From: Candidatus Neomicrothrix sp. UBA2517
Lineage (GTDB): Bacteria > Actinomycetota > Acidimicrobiia > Acidimicrobiales > UBA8592
DNA length: 16,071 bases
Direction of reading: 5' to 3'
Assembly (NCBI GenBank): GCA_002341185.1
Contig: DDNP01000005.1
Coordinates: 1-16,071 of the forward strand
Made by a program: the position numbers and the translations under genes. Each line of letters begins with the position of its first letter. Position 1 is the stretch's first letter. The notes beneath the pieces were generated by a model. It worked only from the letters and a program-made list of their open reading frames with translations. It did not search any database and was not told where the DNA came from. Of this stretch, positions 6,656 through 14,703 are shown in pieces.

Positions 6656-6701
6656 CTCAGACAGAAATAAACGGATTCCGTTAATTAGTGATTCGTCTGA
6701 G
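6656..6701. repeat. Nested inverted repeats between convergent genes
   Basis: An outer 7-bp perfect inverted repeat CTCAGAC (6656-6662) / GTCTGAG (6695-6701) encloses a 13-bp palindrome AACGGATTCCGTT (6670-6682). It lies in the 85-nt gap between the lipoprotein gene (plus) and the acyl-CoA synthetase gene (minus), where a bidirectional terminator would be expected. No U-run follows on either strand, so it is not a classical intrinsic terminator. Confidence 0.35.
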
Positions 6702-6735
6702 TAAAGAACAAAGTCTAGAAGTTATATATTCCTTT

Positions 6736-8403
6736 TCAGGAACTACTAATCTTTTCAGCCTGTGTTATCCCTTTACTTTTCAATTCAGAAGCAATCATTT
6801 CGCGAAGCACAATTTTCTTAATTTTTGTTCCTGACATTGGCCACTCATTAATAAACCTCACGTAACGAGGAATTCTATACGTAGCAATTTTCCCTTTACA
6901 AAAGGCTATTATTTCCTCTTCAGTAGCTTGAGTATCAGGTTTCAATTCTATGTAAGCTGCAGGAACTTCAACATAACGTTCATCGGGTGCAGAAACTACC
7001 TGTGCTAACGCAATCGCTGGATGCGTAATTAAATAACCTTCCACTTCGGCAGCAGAAACATTCTCTCCTCCCACCTTCAACATATCCTTAAGACGAGAAA
7101 CAAATGTTATACGTCCATCTGCATCTATTTCACAAATGTCTCCAGTACGGAAAAAACCTCTTTCATCAAAAACTTCCGAGGTTAATTCAGGGTCTCTGAA
7201 ATATCCATCAAACATATTTGGCCCTCGATACCAGAGTTCACCAACATTCCCATTCGGAAGGAGTTCTCCAGTATCTGGATCATGAACTTCTGCTTCCATC
7301 CCTGGCATAGGAAATCCTCCTTTATTGAACCGAAGCTCTGGTTCGTCATCAAGTTCTGATAAAGAAAGAAAAGCACAAACCTCAGTTTGGCCAAAACAAT
7401 TCAAAATTGGGGCATGAGGAGTCTGGCTTTGAAACTGTCGCAGGCGTTCTGGTACTCCAACAACCATAACGATTCGGACTGAATCAAAATCATCTTCTTC
7501 TCTATTGGGGTGATTCACGATGGGGACCCAAATCGTTTCAAATGCTGGCAACATCACTGTCGGCCTCTCATCACGGATTTGCTGTAACGCTACGTCGGGG
7601 TTGTAATTACCAGTATGGATAAATGTACTACCAACGAAAAGAGACGCGAGCACGAAAGCGACTCCTCCTATATGAAACATTGGAAGTGCAGCCCAGAAAA
7701 TATCATTTTCGGTTAATTGCATGCGCTGCTTGACTGATGAGGCGTATCGATTAAATGACTCATGACTTAGCATCGCACCTTTAGGCATAGCTGTTGTCCC
7801 AGAGGTGTACATAATGATTGCCGTATCGCGAACGCGGACTCCCTCCTGGCTCTTAGCGACACTTTCATCAGAAATTGTATTTCCCAGTTCCTCCATATCA
7901 GTCAAGTTGAAGGTTCCTGGCCGGTTAATTTCATCTAAAGTGACTAAAGCATCTAACTCCGGAGCTTCTGGAAAATCAAGATATTTCGAAGAGGACGTAG
8001 CTATTTGTGGAAACGTCTCGTTAATCAATCCATTAAAGTCAGTTCCTACTTCAGGTGATGACGTAAAGATCACTTTCATTCCAGCATGAACAATAACCTG
8101 TTTTAACTCTGTTGTTTTAAATCGTGAATTAATTGGAGCAGTAATAGCCCCAATTTTTGCAGCACCGATGATGATTCCTATTGTGTCAATACATTCTTGA
8201 AGAAAGTACCCAACTCTGTCTCCAGGCCCCACCCCGAGAGCTAGAAGAGCTTTTGAAATGTTTTGAGCGTAAGTAGCGATATCTCGATATGTGTAACGAC
8301 CCTCAGGAAATATGATTGCGTCTTTATCCCCGTATTTGTCTGCTTGCCTATCCATTAAGTCACCCAAAGAAGTGACATTTATCCAGTTATTATTTTTAGT
8401 CAT
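6736..8403 (-). CDS. Acyl-CoA synthetase / fatty-acid-CoA ligase (class I adenylate-forming)
   Basis: A 555-aa AMP-forming ligase that activates a carboxylic acid to acyl-AMP and then the CoA thioester. Motifs in order are the phosphate loop TSGTTAMPKG (200-209, Ala replacing the commoner Gly), PMFHIGG (241-247), the A5 motif NCFGQTE (335-341), the ribose-binding Asp in FFRTGD (417-422), the hinge region RLKDMLKVGGENVSAAEVE (437-455) and the C-terminal catalytic Lys527 in MSGTKIKK (523-530). The substrate is not determinable; the pattern fits medium/long-chain or aromatic acids. The ATG at 8403 has a weak AGG upstream. It is a single-gene unit, divergent from the anchored protein at 8558. The CYP153-like gene 3 kb away could feed it fatty acids, but there is no direct link. 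Confidence 0.92.
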   Translation of the reverse strand: MTKNNNWINVTSLGDLMDRQADKYGDKDAIIFPEGRYTYRDIATYAQNISKALLALGVGPGDRVGYFLQECIDTIGIIIGAAKIGAITAPINSRFKTTELKQVIVHAGMKVIFTSSPEVGTDFNGLINETFPQIATSSSKYLDFPEAPELDALVTLDEINRPGTFNLTDMEELGNTISDESVAKSQEGVRVRDTAIIMYTSGTTAMPKGAMLSHESFNRYASSVKQRMQLTENDIFWAALPMFHIGGVAFVLASLFVGSTFIHTGNYNPDVALQQIRDERPTVMLPAFETIWVPIVNHPNREEDDFDSVRIVMVVGVPERLRQFQSQTPHAPILNCFGQTEVCAFLSLSELDDEPELRFNKGGFPMPGMEAEVHDPDTGELLPNGNVGELWYRGPNMFDGYFRDPELTSEVFDERGFFRTGDICEIDADGRITFVSRLKDMLKVGGENVSAAEVEGYLITHPAIALAQVVSAPDERYVEVPAAYIELKPDTQATEEEIIAFCKGKIATYRIPRYVRFINEWPMSGTKIKKIVLREMIASELKSKGITQAEKISSS

Positions 8404-8557
8404 TGCATAAACCTAATACAGATATTGACGATTCAACAAAAGCAAAAGTGTTGAAAAATAAGGGTATCTACAGCGACAATCAGAAGGATGAGGCCAGATT
8501 TTTGTATAAATACGCATTACCCCTTACCATTTTACTTATGGATAAGCGGAGTCCATT

Positions 8558-9541
8558 ATGAGCCAGCTATTTGGTCCACGGCGCAGGAATCGCCGTATAA
8601 GAAACGCGCTCCTTGTTATTGGATTACCGGCGTTCATTTTCATTGCATATTTCGGGTTTATTAAAGATGATGGCAATTCCAGCAATGATGACGATAGTGC
8701 ACTAGAAATCGTAGAAGAGCCAACCACAGAAGTGATAGAAGAGGTTGAACTTGTTGATAACTCTCCCGAAGGAATTCTCACACGGGATTATAAATGGATG
8801 GTCCAAAGCGAAGACACGAGACAACTCCAAGAACTTCTCGAAATAGGTGCAGATGGATGGTACGGAGAAGGTACCAGAACAGCTCACCTAGAAGCGCTTG
8901 AGGCAGCAGGCCTACCTGATGTAGGAGTTCCATCCATACCTACTGGATGTGAGATCATCATAGGTGGACAACTGTGCGGTATTAATGCTCTTGAAGATGC
9001 TGAAGTCGCACTACAGGCTTTGCAGTTAGGACTTGGAGACCCAGATGAATTACCTGACTTCAATGATGAAAATAGTTGGACTCGATCGGAAGCTTCAGGT
9101 GAACCGGTTATCTCAGTAATGTGGGGAGCACTTTATGTTGAATTTGGAAACTGCTACTCACCATTTAGACAATGCTTTAAAGGATGGGGCATAGACAACT
9201 CATATTTTGCAATCCGAGGGTGGGATAAAAAATTTCCAGGCCTTGTCAAACTTCCGGAAAGCCTACTTGTCGACTGGAACCCGAATGACGACACTATCGC
9301 CCCACTTGTAACATCAGTCAATATTTCAGGTGGGCCTTTACTTATGCCCGAACGATGGGCGTTCGAAGAGAACATCAGAAACGCAATGCTTTATGATGAA
9401 ACTAATGACAGATACGTCTTCAAAACAAATCTATATCAAGTCATTTTTACTGAATCAACAGGAAACCCTCCAGGTAGTTCAGAAAAACAATTGCAATGGC
9501 AATTGTATGGATGTTCTGAAACCGATTGGTGCGCACGCTAA
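8558..9541 (+). CDS. Membrane-anchored protein with a peptidoglycan-binding-like segment, function unknown
   Basis: A 327-aa protein with a basic N-terminus (RRRNRRIR, 8-15), one transmembrane helix (about 17-36), a long acidic linker (37-67) and an extracytoplasmic part. Residues 87-118 (TRQLQELLEIGADGWYGEGT, then a helix) resemble the PG_binding_1 pattern of a repeat ending in ADGxxGxxT, as seen in anchored proteins of Acidimicrobiia. Six cysteines fall into three close pairs (131/140, 199/206, 319/325), suggesting disulfides outside the cytoplasm. The C-terminal domain (about 175-327, with WGALYVEFGNCYSPF) is not recognised. GGAG (8548-8551) lies 6 nt before the ATG. Topology and cell-wall contact are inferred. 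Confidence 0.75.
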   Translation: MSQLFGPRRRNRRIRNALLVIGLPAFIFIAYFGFIKDDGNSSNDDDSALEIVEEPTTEVIEEVELVDNSPEGILTRDYKWMVQSEDTRQLQELLEIGADGWYGEGTRTAHLEALEAAGLPDVGVPSIPTGCEIIIGGQLCGINALEDAEVALQALQLGLGDPDELPDFNDENSWTRSEASGEPVISVMWGALYVEFGNCYSPFRQCFKGWGIDNSYFAIRGWDKKFPGLVKLPESLLVDWNPNDDTIAPLVTSVNISGGPLLMPERWAFEENIRNAMLYDETNDRYVFKTNLYQVIFTESTGNPPGSSEKQLQWQLYGCSETDWCAR

Positions 9542-9552
9542 AAAGTGACTAA

Positions 9553-9972
9553 TCAACTATTCATTTCTTCAAGCGCAACCATCATTTGTTCCCGCGCCTT
9601 TTCAACTGCTTTTTGTGGTCGCAACATCACTTTAAACTCAACGATTTTCCCATCATCATCGCACGTAATGATGTCAACACCATTAACTGATAGTCCACCC
9701 ATTGTTGTTTCAAATTCAAGAACGGCATGATTGCCGTCGATAACCTTCTTTGTATAACGAAACCCACCAGCACCCTTTCCACTTCCGCTGCCTGCATTAT
9801 CTCCGGGGAAAACAACGCCAGCTGCCGATAAATACATTGCAGTAAGCTCCGCGCCAACCTGTGGGTGAAAAAGAACTGGTGACCAAAACACGCAATCATC
9901 ATGCAAGAGATCTCGGATATCTCCTTCACCACGGACAACAGCAAACCACTTATCCATAACCTTTTCAATCAT
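9553..9972 (-). CDS. NTF2/SnoaL-like protein
   Basis: A 139-aa soluble protein with the NTF2-like plan: helix MIEKVMDKWFAVVRGE, the strand region DDCVFWSPVLFHP, LEFETTMGGLSVNGVDIITCDDDGK and the typical end IVEFKVMLRPQKAVEKAREQM. Such proteins are limonene-epoxide-hydrolase- or SnoaL-like; which chemistry applies here is not known. The frame is open upstream to 10038, but ATG 9972 has AGGAGG (9977-9982 on the complement) 4 nt away, and the upstream hydrophobic extension is read from the intergenic region. It converges with the anchored protein gene, leaving an 11-nt gap. Confidence 0.8.
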   Translation of the reverse strand: MIEKVMDKWFAVVRGEGDIRDLLHDDCVFWSPVLFHPQVGAELTAMYLSAAGVVFPGDNAGSGSGKGAGGFRYTKKVIDGNHAVLEFETTMGGLSVNGVDIITCDDDGKIVEFKVMLRPQKAVEKAREQMMVALEEMNS

Positions 9973-10095
9973 TATTCCTCCTAAAATTAAACCTACCGTT
10001 ACTAGCAGAAGGGGTAAACCCAAACTTAAAAAGACCAAGGTGATAAGAACAAGAAATGATAGAATTTACTTATCGCCGATAATGAATGAGACACT

Positions 10096-10539
10096 ATGGA
10101 ATCAGAACTTAATACGGACCAAGTAATTAATAATTTGAACGCTATTTTGGAAGCAGAGCTTTCAGGAGTCGTCCGGTACACCCATTATTCTTTGATGGTT
10201 ACCGGACCGAATCGAATACCGCTCGTCGATTTTCTCAAAGCCCAAGCAACAGAATCTCTAGTTCATGCACAAGAAGTAGGTGAGATACTCACTGGTTTTG
10301 GAGGTCATCCATCCACGAACATTGCAGCAATTGAAGAGACAAACCAGCATTCAATTCGAGACATTCTTGGTGAAAGTTTGGCACACGAAAGAGGCGCTGT
10401 TCAGCTGTATCGCGAACTGTTGACAACAGTGGAGAATGGATCTGTCTTTCTTGAGGAATTTGCGAGATCAAAAATAGCTATTGAAGAACAGCACCAACTT
10501 GAACTTGCGAAAATGCTCCGAGACTATACTGAAAATTAG
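10096..10539 (+). CDS. Ferritin-like / bacterioferritin-family protein
   Basis: A 147-aa four-helix-bundle protein with carboxylate and His residues spaced as in diiron ferritin-like proteins: ILEAELSGVVRYTHYS (17-32), ATESLVHAQEVGE (51-63), LAHERGAVQLYREL (96-109) and AIEEQHQLELAKML (128-141). Candidate di-iron ligands are Glu19 or Glu21, Glu53, His57, Glu98, Glu130/131 and His133. The helix-2 Glu and His are four residues apart, not the three of classical bacterioferritin, and the haem-ligand Met of that region is absent. It probably stores or detoxifies iron, but oxidase-like roles exist in the family. The ATG at 10096 has only a weak GAG upstream. It diverges from the SnoaL-like gene at 9972. 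Confidence 0.8.
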   Translation: MESELNTDQVINNLNAILEAELSGVVRYTHYSLMVTGPNRIPLVDFLKAQATESLVHAQEVGEILTGFGGHPSTNIAAIEETNQHSIRDILGESLAHERGAVQLYRELLTTVENGSVFLEEFARSKIAIEEQHQLELAKMLRDYTEN

Positions 10540-10573
10540 AAAATCCTAGTAAGTAATTGCCATATTGGTTTAG

Positions 10574-10647
10574 CGCGCTCGGAGGGACTCGAACCCCCAA
10601 CCCTCTGATCCGAAGTCAGATGCTCTATCCAATTGAGCCACGAGCGC
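10574..10647 (-). tRNA. tRNA-Arg (anticodon TCG)
   Basis: The complement folds as a complete cloverleaf of 74 nt: acceptor GCGCTCG/CGAGCGC (10641-10647 with 10575-10581), discriminator G at 10574, D-arm stem GCTC/GAGC, anticodon stem TCTGA/TCAGA with loop CTTCGGA (anticodon TCG at 10611-10613), variable GGGTT and a T-arm with TTCGAGT loop. It decodes CGA and possibly other CGN codons. CCA is not encoded after the acceptor stem, so it must be added by the nucleotidyltransferase. No obvious terminator follows. Confidence 0.95.
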
Positions 10648-10771
10648 TAAATCTTACAGACTAAAGTCTACCTAACAACGCCTAAAACAAACCTCTTTGG
10701 GTTAAGCAACAGTATCTAATTGACGTTTCTTATTGAACGGTATAGACAAGATGAAAGATGCATGGAGGAAC

Positions 10772-11314
10772 ATGGAACTAGAAGAGCGAATAGAAAAACT
10801 TGAATCTCGCGAAGCAATACGTAGCTTGGTAACTGATTACAGCATGGCTGTCGATGACAGAGATGTCGAAACTATCGGAACACTATTCTCAGAGACTGGA
10901 ATATTTGGTCATGCAGATGGCTCTGCAGTAATGCATGGAAGACAAGAAATAGTTGACTTCTATAACTCGCGATTAGGAGATATGGGCCCTACATATCACT
11001 ATCCACATAGCCACAAAATAACCTTTACTGATCAAGACAATGCTCAAGGCATTGTTCTTGCCCACGCTGAACTATCGCAAGAAGCAAAAACTTATTACAC
11101 AGGGCTCCGATATTATGATAAGTACCAACAACAACATGGAAATTGGGTATTTCAGGAAAGATTGCTCAAATTTCTCTTCTTTATGCCTATGGAAGAACTT
11201 GTCCGCGATGGTTTGACACAAACAAATAGAAAACGTTTTCCAGGGCAAGGGGAACTCCCAACAGATTTGCCTGAGATGCAAGAATCATGGATCAGCTTTT
11301 TAGCTAAAGATTAA
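10772..11314 (+). CDS. NTF2/SnoaL-like protein
   Basis: A 180-aa protein typical of actinobacterial SnoaL-like proteins, beginning MELEERIEKLESREAIRSLV and continuing with YSMAVDDRDVETIGTLFSE (23-41), YHYPHSHKITF and WVFQERLLKFLFF. Many relatives are annotated as polyketide-cyclase or dehydratase type, but the substrate is unknown. Upstream in-frame starts exist at 10733 (TTG) and 10751 (ATG); 10772 is preferred because GGAGG (10764-10768) lies 3 nt before it and this beginning matches the family. It lies upstream of the CYP153-like gene in the same direction with a gap of about 150 nt, so the two may be separately transcribed. Confidence 0.8.
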   Translation: MELEERIEKLESREAIRSLVTDYSMAVDDRDVETIGTLFSETGIFGHADGSAVMHGRQEIVDFYNSRLGDMGPTYHYPHSHKITFTDQDNAQGIVLAHAELSQEAKTYYTGLRYYDKYQQQHGNWVFQERLLKFLFFMPMEELVRDGLTQTNRKRFPGQGELPTDLPEMQESWISFLAKD

Positions 11315-11321
11315 TTTCGTT

Positions 11322-11369
11322 ACAGTTGTTCCCCCCCTTTTTCTCTAGCACCCCGAAAATAGCAACTGT
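11322..11369. repeat. Inverted repeat upstream of the CYP153-like gene
   Basis: ACAGTTG (11322-11328) and CAACTGT (11363-11369) form a perfect 7-bp inverted repeat with 34 nt between them, in the 151-nt gap before the P450 gene. A run of seven C residues (11331-11337) lies in the loop. It could be a regulator half-site pair or simply chance; nothing else in this gap is recognisable. Confidence 0.25.
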
Positions 11370-11465
11370 TGACTTTCTTGGGATAGCATTCAAACGATCA
11401 TATTTCATCCATTTTGTCTTAAGAGGCAGCTCACATGTAAAGTGATAAGGAAGTGAGGAGTGGAA

Positions 11466-12797
11466 ATGACTGACACAGCCGAAACCGATGCAGAAGAACG
11501 TACTTTCTTTGATGCGGATATACGGACGCCTGAAATGGAAATGGCTGAAATAGGTGCCAATGTTCCATCTGCCGATGAGTTAACCATTGACCAAATCAAT
11601 CCGCATAATCCATACCTGTTCCTTGAAGATCGTTGGCAAGAACATTTCGCCCGATTACGGACTGAAGACCCAGTCCACTTGAATGAACTGGAAACGTCAG
11701 GGCGGTACTGGTCTGTCACTAAATACGAAGATGTAAGAGCAGTTGATGGAGATTGGGAAACCTACTCATCAGCGAAAGGTATTACTCTCGGAATAAAAGA
11801 AATCGCGATGTCGGAAGAAACAGAACCACAAGGCATACAAACCTTCATTGCTATGGACCCACCAGCTCACACAGCTCAACGGAAAACTGTTCGAAGCGTC
11901 TCTGCACCAAGCAACCTTCGAAATATTGAACCCATGATTCGCGAACGAACAGCGGAATTGCTTGACTCTTTACCTGAAGGAGAGACATTTGATTGGGTTG
12001 ACACAGTATCTATCGAACTCACAACACTGATGCTCGCAACTCTTTTTGATTTCCCAATGGAAGACAGACGTAAATTAACACGCTGGTCAGACATAGTATT
12101 TGCCATACCTGGCCCAGGTGGAGTTGTTGAAACACAACAACAAAAAATTGATGAACTTTTGGAATGTGTCCATTACTTTGATGGACTCTTCCAGCTTCGT
12201 CGCGAAAATCCCGGGTTTGACCTGGTGTCAATGCTCGCAAACGGCGAAGCTACTAAAGATATACCGATGGTCGAGCAACTAGGCAACCTTCTCCTCTTGA
12301 TTGTTGGTGGCAATGACACGACCCGAAATACGATGACGGGAAGTATTTATGGACTGAATAAATTTCCTGATCAATATGACAAACTTCTTGCTAATCCAGA
12401 TTTAATCTCCAATTTTGTACCGGAGGTTATTCGTTGGCAAACACCACTTGCATACATGAGGCGAACAGCAAATCATGATACCGAGCTTGGTGGTAAACAG
12501 ATCAAGAAACATGACCAAATCCTCATGTGGTATTTATCTGCTAACCAAGATGAAGACGTTTTTGAAAACGCGCATGTGCTCGACATTGAGCGCCACAATG
12601 CCGATAGGCAACTCTCATTTGGTTACGGAATCCACTTCTGTATGGGCAGTAGGGTAGCGGAGTTACAACTCAGGGTTTTGTGGGAAGAAATTTTGCAACG
12701 CTTCAAACGCATTGAAATACAAGATGAACCAGAGCGAGTGTTCTCAAGTTTCGTACACGGGTACTCCAAACTCCCAGTCAGAGTCACTCGGAAGTAA
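11466..12797 (+). CDS. CYP153-type cytochrome P450 (alkane/fatty-acid terminal hydroxylase family)
   Basis: A 443-aa P450. I-helix motif GGNDTT (281-286) in LLLIVGGNDTTRNTMTG, ExxR as EVIR (320-323) in PEVIRWQTPLAYMRRTA, and haem loop FGYGIHFCMG (385-394) with thiolate Cys392. These segments, plus FIAMDPPAHTAQRKTV (128-142), LTTLMLATLFDFP (185-197) and the ending FVHGYSKLPVRV, closely match what I know of CYP153, whose members hydroxylate terminal carbons of n-alkanes or fatty acids with a ferredoxin and a FAD reductase. Neither partner gene is present here. The start ATG 11466 is preferred over the GTG at 11460: AGGAG (11456-11460) lies 5 nt upstream. The family assignment rests on recalled similarity, and exact substrate chain length is not inferable. 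Confidence 0.9.
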   Translation: MTDTAETDAEERTFFDADIRTPEMEMAEIGANVPSADELTIDQINPHNPYLFLEDRWQEHFARLRTEDPVHLNELETSGRYWSVTKYEDVRAVDGDWETYSSAKGITLGIKEIAMSEETEPQGIQTFIAMDPPAHTAQRKTVRSVSAPSNLRNIEPMIRERTAELLDSLPEGETFDWVDTVSIELTTLMLATLFDFPMEDRRKLTRWSDIVFAIPGPGGVVETQQQKIDELLECVHYFDGLFQLRRENPGFDLVSMLANGEATKDIPMVEQLGNLLLLIVGGNDTTRNTMTGSIYGLNKFPDQYDKLLANPDLISNFVPEVIRWQTPLAYMRRTANHDTELGGKQIKKHDQILMWYLSANQDEDVFENAHVLDIERHNADRQLSFGYGIHFCMGSRVAELQLRVLWEEILQRFKRIEIQDEPERVFSSFVHGYSKLPVRVTRK

Positions 12798-12861
12798 CTC
12801 CCCACTTCTGGAAAAGGCTTATAAGTCTTATCTCTTTTAGTTGAATGATGATTATCGCCTC

Positions 12862-13818
12862 TCAGCTATTCGAGTTTGATAAAAAGTCCCAAGTAAATTC
12901 ATCTAAAGGCATCCCATCAATAGTGAAGTTGAACCAATCGTGGCCTCCACCCTCAATAATAAATAACTGCACTTCAGTCCCTATTTCTGAGACATAGATC
13001 GTTCGCTCAACATTTCCATCTTGTGCGGTCGTTACGCTAACGCTGTTATTTTGCTCTGCCCACCACTGAACCCCATCTCGAACCGGAACTGCATACGTTG
13101 GAATGCCTTCTAAAGGTCGCGTCCTATCAGCCGTTCCATTAAATATTAGCCCAGCAGTTTCGCCATTAATATTGCATGGATATTCACCATTAATAACTTC
13201 TTCAAGGGGGAAATTACCGGAATGAACCACGAATCCAGCGATACGGTCATTCAAATGGCACGCAATTTGATACGCCATAGCTGCACCATTGGAATACCCG
13301 GCTACATAAATACGCGACGTATCTATTCTGCTGTCTTCACCCAAACGATCAATGATTGCCTCAATAAATCCGAAATCATCAGCGCTTACCTTGTTACCTT
13401 CTTCGGAATGCAACGTATTCCACACGTTTCCTGTACTTGTTTCAGCTTGTGGGTAGATCATTAAGATACCTTCAGCATCGGCTACTAAATTAAGACTTCC
13501 CTCTTGATAATATGCATTTTGCGATGTTCCAGTACCTCCATGAAATTGAATAATCACGGGAATATTGTCCGGCAAGCTAACAGGTATGTAAGAGAGGTAT
13601 GAACGTTCAACTCCACTTACGATAAGAGTGTCGGGTACGAGATCACCTACAGGTTGTCTATAACTTTCAACAGGCGAGTTCTCAATTTCTTTGGTTTTTT
13701 CTTGTACTACCGGTGCAGGTTCCGTTGTTGTCTCGGTTGTGGAGCATGCAACAGAACTGAAAATCAAAATAAATGAAGTAATAAAAGTCTTCTGAGGAAT
13801 ACTTAACCAACCCATCAT
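12862..13818 (-). CDS. Secreted lipoprotein esterase, PHB depolymerase/LpqC-like alpha/beta hydrolase
   Basis: A 318-aa exported hydrolase. An N-terminal signal with hydrophobic core ends at the lipobox SSVAC with Cys25, followed by a Thr/Glu/Pro linker (28-60). The hydrolase domain shows the oxyanion-hole motif HGG (93-95), the nucleophile elbow GYSNG with Ser176 (174-178), a candidate acid Asp231 (NGTADRTRP) and His293 in GGGHDW. This order and the phrase DDFGFIEAIIDRL match the poly(3-hydroxybutyrate) depolymerase-like/LpqC esterase family, which also includes feruloyl and acetyl xylan esterases. The substrate is therefore uncertain. It is divergent from larE with a gap of about 50 nt. The start is ATG 13818 with another ATG at 13815 directly after; the upstream Shine-Dalgarno is weak. 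Confidence 0.85.
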   Translation of the reverse strand: MMGWLSIPQKTFITSFILIFSSVACSTTETTTEPAPVVQEKTKEIENSPVESYRQPVGDLVPDTLIVSGVERSYLSYIPVSLPDNIPVIIQFHGGTGTSQNAYYQEGSLNLVADAEGILMIYPQAETSTGNVWNTLHSEEGNKVSADDFGFIEAIIDRLGEDSRIDTSRIYVAGYSNGAAMAYQIACHLNDRIAGFVVHSGNFPLEEVINGEYPCNINGETAGLIFNGTADRTRPLEGIPTYAVPVRDGVQWWAEQNNSVSVTTAQDGNVERTIYVSEIGTEVQLFIIEGGGHDWFNFTIDGMPLDEFTWDFLSNSNS

Positions 13819-13866
13819 GCAAATATATCAATTCTTCATTATTCCGATGAATATACCTAAGTGACG

Positions 13867-14703
13867 ATGAGTACCAATTGGGTGGGAAAGGTTAGTATTT
13901 TTAATGTGTCGACTAAAGAGAAAAAACTTTTAAATGCAATCCGATCACTAAATTCTGTCGTCATTGCGTTCTCCGGTGGAGTTGACTCATCATTAGTCGC
14001 AAAGGCGGCTAGCAAGGCTTTATCCAAAGATAAAGTGCTACTAGTTACTGCTGATTCACAGTCACTAGGTAGCGGAGAATTAGAAAAATGTGAAGAACTT
14101 TCACATCAATGGAACCTTGAATGGATGTCTGTACAAACAAACGAGTTCGAGAACAGCCAATACATAGCGAATCAATCTGATAGATGCTGGTGGTGTAAGA
14201 GTGCATTAATGGATCAATTAGAGCCAATAGCGACTCAACGAGGTGCGAACATCGTGCTCGGGGTGAATCAAGATGACTTAGGGGATCACAGACCAGGGCA
14301 AGAAGCTGCTAAAAGCAGAGGAGCGAAATTCCCATTAGTCGAAGCAGGCCTTACAAAACACGATGTAAGAGAACTTGCTAAAGAATGGGAATTATCTGTT
14401 TGGGATAGACCATCCATGCCGTGTTTATCTTCAAGAATCCCGTATGAAACAAAAATCACTGTTCAATTACTTTCCCGAGTTGATCGAGCTGAAAATATCC
14501 TTCGGTCAATCGGCGTTACTGATGTTCGTGTTCGAGACTATCAAGACACTGCACGAATCGAAGTGTGCCGAGAAGATCTCGATATGGTTATGAAAAATTC
14601 TGCCCAAATACATAAGGAAATATCTGACCTTGGATACAGATATGTCACCTTAGATCTCGGTGGTCTACGTTCCGGGAACCTTAACGCAGTCCTCAAATCA
14701 TGA
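13867..14703 (+). CDS. larE: LarE: sulfur transferase of nickel-pincer nucleotide cofactor biosynthesis
   Basis: A PP-loop ATPase (278 aa from this ATG) that adenylates the dicarboxylated pyridinium ring and inserts sulfur in NPN cofactor synthesis. Visible motifs are PP-loop SGGVDSS (36-42), GVNQDDLGDHRPGQEA (132-147), EAGLTKHDVRELA and WDRPSMPCLSSRIPY (179-193). The Cys of PCLSSR (Cys186) is at the position of the sulfur-donor cysteine of L. plantarum LarE. Two more cysteines form RCWWCK (Cys107 and Cys110). GTG at 13861 is an alternative start; no clear Shine-Dalgarno decides between them. The stop TGA overlaps the ATG of larB (ATGA), so the genes are translationally coupled. Confidence 0.93.
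   Translation: MSTNWVGKVSIFNVSTKEKKLLNAIRSLNSVVIAFSGGVDSSLVAKAASKALSKDKVLLVTADSQSLGSGELEKCEELSHQWNLEWMSVQTNEFENSQYIANQSDRCWWCKSALMDQLEPIATQRGANIVLGVNQDDLGDHRPGQEAAKSRGAKFPLVEAGLTKHDVRELAKEWELSVWDRPSMPCLSSRIPYETKITVQLLSRVDRAENILRSIGVTDVRVRDYQDTARIEVCREDLDMVMKNSAQIHKEISDLGYRYVTLDLGGLRSGNLNAVLKS

Noticed and set aside
9973..10038. Apparent signal peptide or membrane helix at the front of the SnoaL-like frame (MVFLSLGLPLLLVTVG...)
   Set aside because: It is read from intergenic DNA that includes the AGGAGG serving the ATG at 9972, so the hydrophobic stretch is not part of the protein.
10650..10672. Short inverted repeat AGACTAAAGTCT upstream of the tRNA gene
   Set aside because: Arms are only five bases with a two-base centre, expected by chance in A+T-rich DNA.
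12807..12823. Near-palindrome around AAGGCTTATAAGTCTT after the CYP153-like gene
   Set aside because: It has no loop and no following T-run, so it is not a usable terminator; similarity to an operator is not supported by position.
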